The position numbers were made by a program, and so were the translations under genes. Positions 25,889-34,534 of a DNA stretch of 64,000 nt are shown here, one piece after another (within the stretch, counting starts at the first letter, position 1; the number at the start of each line of letters is the position of its first letter). This DNA comes from Alteromonas sp. KC3 (GTDB lineage: Bacteria > Pseudomonadota > Gammaproteobacteria > Enterobacterales > Alteromonadaceae), in the NCBI RefSeq assembly GCF_016756315.1, contig NZ_AP024235.1, forward strand, positions 3,596,001 through 3,660,000, written 5' to 3'. The notes beneath the pieces were generated by a model. The model had not been told where the DNA came from. It searched no databases and saw only the letters and a program-made list of their open reading frames with translations.

Positions 25889-27901
25889 TTAGTTGGCTAT
25901 AAAGCCGATTGGGGTTTTAGGTTGTTTGCGACGGTTTTCCTCAACAAGCAGTGAGAGTGCCTGTTTGCGGTGGTCCGTCTTGGGGTTAAAACGCATATGT
26001 CTGGCAACGATTGCCAAATCACCTGGCGTAATATGCTTAAGCTGACTGAGTGTAGAGACCTCAGACTGCGTGAGAGCGCGTATGCCAAGCGTTTGCTTGT
26101 ACAGCTTATGCAGTTGCTTAAGTGACAAGTACGTGCATTCAAGCTTGATATCAAAGCGTCTAAGCACTGCATGGTCTAACTTGGCTGCATAGTTAGTGGC
26201 AGCAAACACGGGCTGTGTATTGCACTCGAGTTGCGTCAGCAGTTCATTGACGAGTTGTACATCGTGTTGGGCGGTCAATTGCTGCCTGCTTGCTAACAGG
26301 CTATCGACTTCATCCAGCAACAAGATTGCCTGCTCACGATGGGCGCGATAGAACAGCTCAGAGACCTGTTGCTCGCTTTCGCCAACGTATTTGCTAAGCA
26401 CATCCGATGCTGAAACACGGATAATAGGCTTGTCGTGCATGTCGGCAAGATGATGAGCCAATGCGGTTTTACCTGTGCCGGGTGGCCCTGTTAAAAGAAC
26501 ACGAATAGGCGCATCGCATTTAATCGCATTATCGATGTCGCGAATTCGCGACTTGGGGCCTTTGATATTGAGCAGGCTCATATCAAACGGCATGTCGCCT
26601 TGGTATTGCGGAATTGAGTCCAATAGACCAGAAGCGATTAAGGTGTTCTCGGCCACTTCAGATACCGTCTTTTCGGCATCGTTCCCCGAGTGATTTACCA
26701 AATGGGCAACATGGCAGGCATTATCGATGACTGCTGGCGTGAGGTTATTTGTCTTTGCCCATTGATGCTTGAACGTCTTGGACAGACGCAAACCTTTGCT
26801 CGATGTCTGGATAATCGACTCAAGCTGTGACGCAGGCGGTGCGGTGACTTCCATCACCAGTTTAAACCTGCGAATGTAGCTCGGCTCTAGCCAGTTGATA
26901 TAATTCGTTATCCAAATGCACGGCACTTGGGTATGCTCAATAAACCGTTGTAACCGTTCTTTGGTATATCGGGTATCGGCTTGGTCGAACAGACTCTCAC
27001 ATTCATCAATTAACAACATGGCATTGCTGTTACTGCCCAGTAGGGTTTGTAACAGCTTTAGACTTTGCAGCCTTTCGTCACTGGCAAATGGGTAACTGAA
27101 TTCGTTCTGTGTAACCGTCTGTTTAGTGTCTTTTGCACGTACCTCGATAAGCTGACGATGCGTGACTTTAGCGAGCGTTCGGGCAAACTCGGTTTTACCA
27201 TTGCCGCTTTCGCCGTAAAGCAGAAGCGAAACACCCGATACCTGTTTATCAATTGCAGCATGTAGGTAATCACTCACCAATTCATGATTGATATGCGCAA
27301 AGTCTTTAAGCCCTAACTGTGCATTTTGGCTGCTCGTCATCAACGGTGCTAGCAACTGCTCTTTTGTGCTTATCGTTGTCGTCAGCAACGCATTACGCAG
27401 AAAGTACGGTAAGCCCAAGGTCGATAAATTGTCGATGTCCATGCTATCGACAAAACCGAGTTCAAAAAGCATTGCCTGAGCATCATGCAATGCTTCGATA
27501 CGCGCCTCGAACATATGGGATAAGATGCGCTGGTTAGTCAGACGCTGGACGGTAAACTCCATGTCTGAGTAAAGCTTGGCGAAGCCTTCATTGATAGATA
27601 AAAGCATCGTGAACAGCATTATCTCGCCGCATGGATGCGCTAGGCCAAACAGCTCACACACCTTATCGACGTTTCTTGATAACCGCAGTTCTTCTGGAGA
27701 CAGAGTAAGACTTGATAACAGTACCTTTTTAGCGTCCTGTTTTTTCAACGTCTTGGCAAGGCGAACATGCTTGTCTATCACTTTAGGCAACGTGGCAGGC
27801 CAGTCAAAATCAACGTGTGACGGTGTCACTTCTAACAATCTCAATGCCAGCTTTGAACCAAGTGCAGGCAATGCGCTGGATACCATATTGCGCGATGTCA
27901 T
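25889..27901 (-). CDS. Double AAA ATPase of the recombinase operon
   Basis: 670 residues with two AAA modules. First: Walker A GESGNGKTE (about 230-238) and Walker B MLLIDECESLFD. Second: Walker A GPPGTGKTA (about 468-476), Walker B ILLLDEVDSL, and an ARG-finger-like LRRFDIKLE. The second resembles FtsH/Vps4-type unfoldase domains; the first is more divergent. The N-terminal 200 residues are helical and unassigned. Its start overlaps the stop of the tyrosine recombinase by four bases (ATGA), so the ATPase probably works with it. Confidence 0.8.
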   Translation of the reverse strand: MTSRNMVSSALPALGSKLALRLLEVTPSHVDFDWPATLPKVIDKHVRLAKTLKKQDAKKVLLSSLTLSPEELRLSRNVDKVCELFGLAHPCGEIMLFTMLLSINEGFAKLYSDMEFTVQRLTNQRILSHMFEARIEALHDAQAMLFELGFVDSMDIDNLSTLGLPYFLRNALLTTTISTKEQLLAPLMTSSQNAQLGLKDFAHINHELVSDYLHAAIDKQVSGVSLLLYGESGNGKTEFARTLAKVTHRQLIEVRAKDTKQTVTQNEFSYPFASDERLQSLKLLQTLLGSNSNAMLLIDECESLFDQADTRYTKERLQRFIEHTQVPCIWITNYINWLEPSYIRRFKLVMEVTAPPASQLESIIQTSSKGLRLSKTFKHQWAKTNNLTPAVIDNACHVAHLVNHSGNDAEKTVSEVAENTLIASGLLDSIPQYQGDMPFDMSLLNIKGPKSRIRDIDNAIKCDAPIRVLLTGPPGTGKTALAHHLADMHDKPIIRVSASDVLSKYVGESEQQVSELFYRAHREQAILLLDEVDSLLASRQQLTAQHDVQLVNELLTQLECNTQPVFAATNYAAKLDHAVLRRFDIKLECTYLSLKQLHKLYKQTLGIRALTQSEVSTLSQLKHITPGDLAIVARHMRFNPKTDHRKQALSLLVEENRRKQPKTPIGFIAN

Positions 27902-28812
27902 AAAGGCAAACCTGCATCACCATAATTAAGCTCATCCGCTGCTTTACGCATGGTTTTATCATCGCGCTTATCGTAAATGACGGTAGTTGAGATGTCCGAA
28001 TGCCCTGCCATTTGGCGGACTGTGTTTAGGTCTGCGCCTTGGTCTAGTAATCGAGTAATGTATGTACGGCGTAAGTCATGGGGTGTGACGGTGGGTAAAC
28101 CGAGTTCTTTGAAGTATCGCTTGACCAGTGAATAGACTAATTCTCCATTAATAGGATTGCCTGTATGCGCATGACCACCGCGTTTTACGGTGCAAAATAG
28201 GAAGCCAGGTTCTTCGGTACGCGCCTCTACCCAGTCTTCGATGGTAACCTGCACCCAGTCAGGCAAGTAGACGGTACGCGACTTGTTGCCTTTGCCTTGG
28301 GCAACAAATAGGGTGCGCTTTTCTTTATCGTAGTGCCCAATGTTTAAGTCAGCTACTTCGCTTCGGCGCAGGCCACATCCTAACATCACTGCAAAGATGG
28401 CATAGTTACGCAGACCTAACGGTGTGCGGTTCTGAGCGAGCAGCCGAAATAGCTTTCGCACCTGATGCACTGTAAGCGGCGTACCGGCATGCTGGCCATG
28501 CTTTACCTTAGGAACAGATTGAAGATTGAGATAATGTTGTTGGTCGACTTGGTTGGTAATAACGGCAGCTTTCACCACACCGCGTATCGCCATCATAGCT
28601 CGGTTGATACTGCGTGGTGCATAGCCTTCGCGTAGAAGTGTATTTTGAAGGGAAAGCGCCTGTGCATAATCAACGCAGGTAAGCTTGGTAGGTAAATCAA
28701 CAATTGGCCAATCCATGACATCAGCAATACCTTCTAACTGAGCCTGAATTGACCGCCTGCTATTGGTTGATAATCGAGCCAAATACAGCTGATACGGACA
28801 CTGAGTATCCAT
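27898..28812 (-). CDS. Tyrosine recombinase (XerC/D-like)
   Basis: 304 residues from the ATG at 28812, fixed by AGGAGG six bases upstream. It has the full catalytic set: GCGLRRSEV (Arg), GKGNKSR (Lys), HDLRRTYIT (His, Arg), AGHSD (His) and TVIYDKR (Tyr). It is smaller and of a different type from the island integrase at 41136. It heads a leftward operon with the double AAA ATPase. Likely the recombinase of an inner mobile element or a resolvase. Confidence 0.85.
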   Translation of the reverse strand: MDTQCPYQLYLARLSTNSRRSIQAQLEGIADVMDWPIVDLPTKLTCVDYAQALSLQNTLLREGYAPRSINRAMMAIRGVVKAAVITNQVDQQHYLNLQSVPKVKHGQHAGTPLTVHQVRKLFRLLAQNRTPLGLRNYAIFAVMLGCGLRRSEVADLNIGHYDKEKRTLFVAQGKGNKSRTVYLPDWVQVTIEDWVEARTEEPGFLFCTVKRGGHAHTGNPINGELVYSLVKRYFKELGLPTVTPHDLRRTYITRLLDQGADLNTVRQMAGHSDISTTVIYDKRDDKTMRKAADELNYGDAGLPL

Positions 28813-28982
28813 AGGAACCTCCTGAATAAGCGTTTTTGAGTGGGAAAGAAGTGGCTGCCATACCACAGCCATATCCACAATTTAACGCCTATTTCAGATG
28901 ATTCCTGCCGTTGTTTTTGACCTATTTAGTTGACAGTGTTATGCGCTAGAACAATTGCTACAGCTTTCAAACTCACCAAGCA

Positions 28983-30020
28983 TTAAGCTCGGGAGTCACA
29001 AACTAACAATGCCCATTCTAGTATATCGGCCAATTTTGGTTTCCCGTCTCTCGGCATCATGGGGAGTGTCATTCCTTTCTCCCTCATGTACTTAGTAAGT
29101 ATTGTTATGTACGAAGTGCTTAGTGCATTTTCAAGAAATCCGAGCTCTGTTTGAAGTTGTATCGAATAATCTAAGTTATGAGGCAAATAAACATATCGCC
29201 AAATGTTTTCGAGGGTGTCAGCTTGCCTTCGCTCATTAAGACGCCAATAAAACCGTTGCATTCCATACCGGTGAATATATTGACGTTGCTTACAGCTGAT
29301 CACACCATCATCATAAGCACTCATGTAATCGGCATAATAAATAGATTTGGCTTGATGATAGCGACTTGCCTTGAATTGAAGTGCTTCTCCTTCACCACTA
29401 TACGAAGCATGTATCTGTAGTTGGGTGCTCAAACGAGGTAAAAAAGCCTTGTCAAAACGTCGCCGCCTTAATAATACATTCATTCCACTGCTTTGGTTGG
29501 TAAAACGTTGTAAAACCCAAGTTTCGGTATTACGGTCAATCCTAAGACGATGCTTAATCTCATTTTTTCCTTCTTCGAAAAAGAAACCATCTGCTGTTGG
29601 TCCTCCCAAATATTCGAATATAAAGGAGGTTTGCAACGTTTTGGTACTGCCGTATACAACACCTTTCAAACATGACGCTATGACACTAGATAAATAAGGT
29701 GCATGTGTTTCAATTGAGCAAATATCCGCAATTGAAATATCAAGTACGATATTTTTGGTTTGCTTACTCCCTTGTTTTACTCTGATCATCAAGCGAGGCC
29801 TAAAGGAAATTTCGTGCAGAGTAAAAGCTGGAAGAGCTGCGACGATCTTACTTCTATTGTCCTTAAATTCTATATCGGGGCTACTGTTAGCTACTTCTCT
29901 CAGGTTGGTTTTAATGAGTTCTACATCACCGCTGGCGGCCAGCTTAACTTTTATGCTGCGATAAAGTGGTGTGAGACAGGCATCCTGTGAAGGTATTCTC
30001 TGATATGCATCAATCTTCAT
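28983..30020 (-). CDS. Uncharacterised protein
   Basis: 345 residues from the ATG at 30020, preceded by GGAGGT five bases upstream; it overlaps the previous gene by 11 bases. Not recognised. The N-terminal half is beta-rich (FRPRLMIRVKQGSKQTKNIVLDI), and the C-terminal half is basic and aromatic (KQRQYIHRYGMQRFYWRLNERR), perhaps nucleic-acid binding. No signal peptide or membrane helix. Works presumably with the 211-residue protein encoded upstream. Confidence 0.55.
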   Translation of the reverse strand: MKIDAYQRIPSQDACLTPLYRSIKVKLAASGDVELIKTNLREVANSSPDIEFKDNRSKIVAALPAFTLHEISFRPRLMIRVKQGSKQTKNIVLDISIADICSIETHAPYLSSVIASCLKGVVYGSTKTLQTSFIFEYLGGPTADGFFFEEGKNEIKHRLRIDRNTETWVLQRFTNQSSGMNVLLRRRRFDKAFLPRLSTQLQIHASYSGEGEALQFKASRYHQAKSIYYADYMSAYDDGVISCKQRQYIHRYGMQRFYWRLNERRQADTLENIWRYVYLPHNLDYSIQLQTELGFLENALSTSYITILTKYMREKGMTLPMMPRDGKPKLADILEWALLVCDSRA

Positions 30021-30645
30021 CGCACACCTCCAAATCTTCCAGACGTTCTTCAATAAACGTCTGAATTTCTGAGAGCTCTTCCATCGACGCCCCGCGTAAC
30101 GATTGGACTACTCGTTCTATTGAAAAGGACGCTGTCGACTTTCTTGTAGAGCGGCAGTCAATTTGGTTCTTTGCTTCAAGTAAGGCTAGGACATGCTCTA
30201 GGTCTTTAACAGATTTCGAACTGCACTTTTCGAGCTCCTCCCAAATAGTGACACGATCTTCTTTAGAGTACTTATAGAACTTCAGAAGCAAGGTTAAACG
30301 GTAGACTCCTATATCCAGATCCAATGACCTCTCTACGTCATGTGCCTGCAAATATCGATATAGAGTGGATTGCTCAACAATTTTGCAATGAATACTCAAG
30401 CATTTAATACATCCCTTCAAACTGTCCTCAAAACCCAAAACGACATGCATTTTTTTATTGAAAAAGTCCGTTACCATTTGCCGGACATTGACCTCAGAGG
30501 AGTCAATTTCGCGGATTGCCTCCAACGCATCCTCTGCAGATAGCTTCTGAACAGGCTTGGGAAACCATCTCGTTGATTTCTGCCTATCAGAACCTTTGGG
30601 CTTCTCACGCTTTCTTTGTGAGTTACAAGAATGATGTTTGTTCAT
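30010..30645 (-). CDS. Uncharacterised protein, overlaps downstream gene
   Basis: 211 residues, not recognised. It has a very basic N-terminus (about residues 1-35, KREKPKGSDRQKSTRW), a helical body and an acidic C-terminal helix (EELSEIQTFIEERLEDLEVCDED). AGGAAA lies eight bases before the ATG. Divergent from the gene at 30838. Confidence 0.55.
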   Translation of the reverse strand: MNKHHSCNSQRKREKPKGSDRQKSTRWFPKPVQKLSAEDALEAIREIDSSEVNVRQMVTDFFNKKMHVVLGFEDSLKGCIKCLSIHCKIVEQSTLYRYLQAHDVERSLDLDIGVYRLTLLLKFYKYSKEDRVTIWEELEKCSSKSVKDLEHVLALLEAKNQIDCRSTRKSTASFSIERVVQSLRGASMEELSEIQTFIEERLEDLEVCDED

Positions 30646-30837
30646 GATTTTATTTCCTGAGTCAGAGCAACATTGCTCACCTTCGAATTAGCAATTCCTA
30701 AAGAAACTCAGACTAAAAAATAAAAAAAATCATAAACAACTGTTTTAATTTGCTTTTTTGATACTCAACATGCTCTTAAAACTACGGTTCAAAAATGAAT
30801 TTTAATGAGCATAAAATATCCTTTAATGCTTTAATGT

Positions 30838-31614
30838 ATGCATAATGTACATTTTGAAGAGGTGGTAGTAGTGCCGAAAACTAGCAGACGAAAAATCCGC
30901 ACTCGCTCCGACTGGGCAATCATTGCGAGATGGATAAAAGAGAGAAAGAGTGACGAGTTTGACAGGCTTCCAGCGCATATCAGAGAACTCCTAGATAAGT
31001 CTGAATCTGGCCCACACGACCAAGACGAGCTAATCGTTGCAGAACTAGAGCGTGCAAGAGAGGAGGGTTGGCTTTCTGGTTTGTGGGATAGCTGTGTTCG
31101 CAAGCTTAAGAGAGTACGTGACGCTGAAGCTGGTAATAACAGACGTAACGATTACCTAATTGACCTCTCTGACAGTGCCAATTTAATTAACAGAATTAAA
31201 GACAAATTCCTACTTCTCAATCTCACCAACGTCCAGGCAGTCAACCTGGGGCTTTATTTCATGTCTTGGTCTCTGAGAGATCGAACGGAGGTAGTTAACG
31301 CCTTCTATAACCAACTTGGTCTAAATCCTAAAGATTATGAAAAGCCAGACACTGATGATGCGGAATACTTTGTAGATTTTATCGGAGGACAAAAAGAAAC
31401 AGATGAGGCGGAAAAACTGGCACATGAAATTAAAAACAGTGAATATTTAGACGAAAAACTGTTGGCTTTAGCAAAAATGATCAATTTGCCAAATGTGTTA
31501 TCCGGCAGCGATATTGAATCACTTAGTAAGAGTATAGAAACGTGGTGGCATTCGACGGAGATATCTGGGACCTTAGGAGGCACTAATTCTGATGATGAGG
31601 ACTTCGAGTGTTGA
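30838..31614 (+). CDS. Uncharacterised protein upstream of the Rep-helicase gene
   Basis: Up to 258 residues, not recognised. A basic N-terminus (KTSRRKIRTRSDW) precedes a helical, acidic body. The start is uncertain: GTG at 30871 has GAGGTGG seven bases upstream and fits better than the ATG at 30838, which has no ribosome site. It lies 124 bases before the Rep-helicase gene on the same strand and may be an accessory protein. Confidence 0.55.
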   Translation: MHNVHFEEVVVVPKTSRRKIRTRSDWAIIARWIKERKSDEFDRLPAHIRELLDKSESGPHDQDELIVAELERAREEGWLSGLWDSCVRKLKRVRDAEAGNNRRNDYLIDLSDSANLINRIKDKFLLLNLTNVQAVNLGLYFMSWSLRDRTEVVNAFYNQLGLNPKDYEKPDTDDAEYFVDFIGGQKETDEAEKLAHEIKNSEYLDEKLLALAKMINLPNVLSGSDIESLSKSIETWWHSTEISGTLGGTNSDDEDFEC

Positions 31615-31620
31615 AGTTAG

Positions 31621-31638
31621 TTTTTGCATATGCAAAAA
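31621..31638. repeat. Perfect 18-bp palindrome before the Rep-helicase gene
   Basis: TTTTTGCATATGCAAAAA is a perfect palindrome seven bases after the upstream stop codon. About 25 bases further lies a pair of TATAACG repeats (31661-31681). It may be a terminator, an operator, or part of a replication or nick site for the initiator encoded next. Confidence 0.45.
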
Positions 31639-31738
31639 AAACGGAAACCACCCAATATTGCTATAACGTATGTATAACGCTATTAAGTGTAAAGCTAGTT
31701 GTAAGCGGTATTTGAGTAAAAGGATGTAAGATTTAAGC

Positions 31739-34417
31739 ATGTCTGACGCAAATTTGAGTTTTGAAGATATTCATTGGAGTAACAAATTTGCAGCTCACAA
31801 GCACAAACCTAGCTTCAAAAAACACAGTGAAATAATACGGCCACTGATACAGACACGCGATTTTTCTTACGGTTCTGATGCTGAAAAGCTTCTCAGTGTT
31901 ATTCAAGACAAGCAAATGTGTGCAGCACAGGCTCGCTTATTAGAACGCTATCTTTGTAAACCAAAACAATATCTCACGTTAGACATCGACCATATTTCAA
32001 TTTTTATTGACTGCTCAAATAACTCGGTAGTTGAAAAGCTTCTCGATAATGACGCAATATGTAATCCAAAGACAAAAACACGAGCGACGGTACTCAAAGT
32101 TAAAGAAGAACCTAACGTCGGCAAAGTACATAAGAAGCGATACTATGACGGTAAAATAGGTGTAAAATACACGCGCCGATTCTCAATGACGCTATTCGAT
32201 AATACTTACAAACGTATTCAGCTTTACTTAGCAGACGGAACAGCTAGCACATCTAATCGGAAAGCATTGCGGTTAGACATTATTCCTAGCAGGTTTAGTG
32301 ACTTTGAACTACAGATATTCTTCCAGCACTTGAGTTCTATTATTGGAAACACTCAATACAAGCAAGTCATTAGACATGCAAAGTGCCAGCGACTTGATAT
32401 CGGTTTTAATATGCCCGGGGTCAGTCAGCTATTTCTATTTGTAGATCATGCTAACAATCAGTCTGTTAAAGCCGGTGCATGCTTTCCTAATGGAGATGCT
32501 TTTGCAGAAACGACCTATATTGGCGATAGGAAGCAAGCGAATCATTATATTGTTTACGATAAGGTGCTTAAGGAACTTAAAAAGCATTCAGAGCGGTATG
32601 GGTGGACACACAGACGCAGCAGTAATCTACTAAGAAAGTGTATTGTTGCTAGTAGAGTTGAGCGCCGCCATTTCTTCGGTGAAAAGCCGTTAAAACTGTC
32701 TAATCTGCATGATGCAAAAATTGATTTTGAAGGGCTCTCATTCTTCAATCCTAAGCTCTTACCTAAGCTTGAAAAGCCTAAACTGGTGAGACTACTCAAA
32801 AACAAGAGTCGTCGAAAGAAAGGCAGCGAAACTGAAAAACTCAATGCTTGGCGCGCACTGAGACGAATTTATATTGCGCAAAAGCTACCGCCGTTTAGGC
32901 TGGATACTGACTGGTACTCAAACGCAAAAACTAAGCTAATTGATCACTTCCTAGCCACTATTACACTCACAGCTAAAAATGATGCGCCTAATAGTAAAAC
33001 CTTAGAACAATACCGTCACTGGTGGCAGCGTTCAGAAACCAACAAGCTATTCTCTTTCGATGTAAGACCAGTAAGAACATTTGACCCATTCAAACCAGAC
33101 AGAGCGTGGCAAAGAGCTGTTGAGTCGTCAGCTCCGCTTACTATTGTATACGGTGGTGCTGGTACAGGTAAAACTAGGCTAATGGCAGAACGCGCTCAAT
33201 ACCTTGCTGATAATGGTGTACCAGACAACGAAATAACGTGCTTATCGTTCACTAACGCCGCTGCTGACGAGCTTAATCAAAGGTTCAGGACAGGTTTTAC
33301 GGTCAGACCTAATGTTTCCACATTCACTGCGTGGTGCGGTAGACAGTTGAAGAACCTTTTCCCAGAATATAAGGGCTATAGGTACATTGCTGACACTGAT
33401 GATGAAAGCGGCAAAGTTGAAGTACTAAACAAGATTATTAAAGATCTTAAGGCAACTATTTCGGCCTCGGACGTCAGCGATGTTCTGTCACTTGCTTACA
33501 ACGACTGTAAATCAATATCAAAATGTGCAGAGCCGACTCTGGGAAAAAGCAAGGTTAACGAATGCCTTGAGGTCATTAAGCACTATGAGAAATATAAAAA
33601 GGTTAATAGGCTTTGGGATTTCGAGGACGTTGTAAGAGAGCTAGAAAGAAGGATAAAAGACAAGACCACAGCCGAGACGCTAGGCAGAAAGCACAAACAC
33701 CTACTACTTGATGAAATGCAAGATACCAACCGCGCACAAATCAAACTGCTTGGCAGGCTGCTTGAATCTGGGATAGAGCTCACTTTTGTGGGAGACATAT
33801 CCCAGTCTATCTATGGTTTCAGAGGAAGCAGGCCGGAATTGCTAACCAAGTTTGCGAAAAACAAAGATGCAAATGTGTGCCACCTCACTCGACAATATCG
33901 AGCATCGAAACAACTATTAATGCTAACTAACTTTGTTCGTCAGTTTACGGGGACTGGCAGCAGAGGTTTGCGAGTTCGGCCAGACTCTGATGGCACGCTA
34001 CCACATATCTGTCATGTCGATAGACTCGACAATGTACTTAAACCAATAAGTGCTTTTCTAAAAAAGCACCACAATACCGATACGCTAATTCTTGTCAGAA
34101 CAAATTCGATGGTTAAAAAACTGAAAACAACTTTGAAAGGACTTGTTGATCCGGAGCAAGTGATAACAATGCATAGGGCTAAAGGTCTGGAGTGTCAGAA
34201 CTGTATTGTGATTGACCCTCGATTCAGTGGCAATGTGATAGATACGAAGAAAGAGTTTAACCGCCTCATCTACACAGCTGTGACAAGACCCAAGTATAAT
34301 TTAATGCTTATCAACTCGCTTTCTAACACCCACTATTACAAAGATGGTATTGATCACGAAGATATTAACATTTTAGATGTATTATCGAATTTGGAGGGTG
34401 CTATCCAGTCCCCATAG
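31739..34417 (+). CDS. Rolling-circle initiator-like domain fused to UvrD/PcrA-type helicase
   Basis: 892 residues. Residues about 60-320 resemble Rep_trans-type initiators of rolling-circle plasmids and Tn916: CQRLDIGFN (about 217), TTYIGDRKQANHYIVYDKVLKEL (about 258-280) and ASRVERRHF. From about 440 comes a complete SF1A helicase: Walker A GGAGTGKT (about 471-478), SFTNAAADEL, LLLDEMQDTN (about 656), GDISQSIYGFRGS (about 685), TRQYRAS, TMHRAKGLE and IYTAVTRP. The 2B insertion looks short. Rep_trans initiators normally recruit host PcrA, so a fusion would be self-sufficient for unwinding. The helicase call is firm; the initiator call is from motif pattern. Confidence 0.75.
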   Translation: MSDANLSFEDIHWSNKFAAHKHKPSFKKHSEIIRPLIQTRDFSYGSDAEKLLSVIQDKQMCAAQARLLERYLCKPKQYLTLDIDHISIFIDCSNNSVVEKLLDNDAICNPKTKTRATVLKVKEEPNVGKVHKKRYYDGKIGVKYTRRFSMTLFDNTYKRIQLYLADGTASTSNRKALRLDIIPSRFSDFELQIFFQHLSSIIGNTQYKQVIRHAKCQRLDIGFNMPGVSQLFLFVDHANNQSVKAGACFPNGDAFAETTYIGDRKQANHYIVYDKVLKELKKHSERYGWTHRRSSNLLRKCIVASRVERRHFFGEKPLKLSNLHDAKIDFEGLSFFNPKLLPKLEKPKLVRLLKNKSRRKKGSETEKLNAWRALRRIYIAQKLPPFRLDTDWYSNAKTKLIDHFLATITLTAKNDAPNSKTLEQYRHWWQRSETNKLFSFDVRPVRTFDPFKPDRAWQRAVESSAPLTIVYGGAGTGKTRLMAERAQYLADNGVPDNEITCLSFTNAAADELNQRFRTGFTVRPNVSTFTAWCGRQLKNLFPEYKGYRYIADTDDESGKVEVLNKIIKDLKATISASDVSDVLSLAYNDCKSISKCAEPTLGKSKVNECLEVIKHYEKYKKVNRLWDFEDVVRELERRIKDKTTAETLGRKHKHLLLDEMQDTNRAQIKLLGRLLESGIELTFVGDISQSIYGFRGSRPELLTKFAKNKDANVCHLTRQYRASKQLLMLTNFVRQFTGTGSRGLRVRPDSDGTLPHICHVDRLDNVLKPISAFLKKHHNTDTLILVRTNSMVKKLKTTLKGLVDPEQVITMHRAKGLECQNCIVIDPRFSGNVIDTKKEFNRLIYTAVTRPKYNLMLINSLSNTHYYKDGIDHEDINILDVLSNLEGAIQSP

Positions 34418-34534
34418 CCAATTCAATGTGTTGAAGGCATAAGCCAAAAGTAATTACTGTTAATGCATGTTAAAGGTAACTATGTGCCAGTTGCAGGTCG
34501 TCGGTTTCCCATCGGCGTGCGGCAGCTTGGTACG

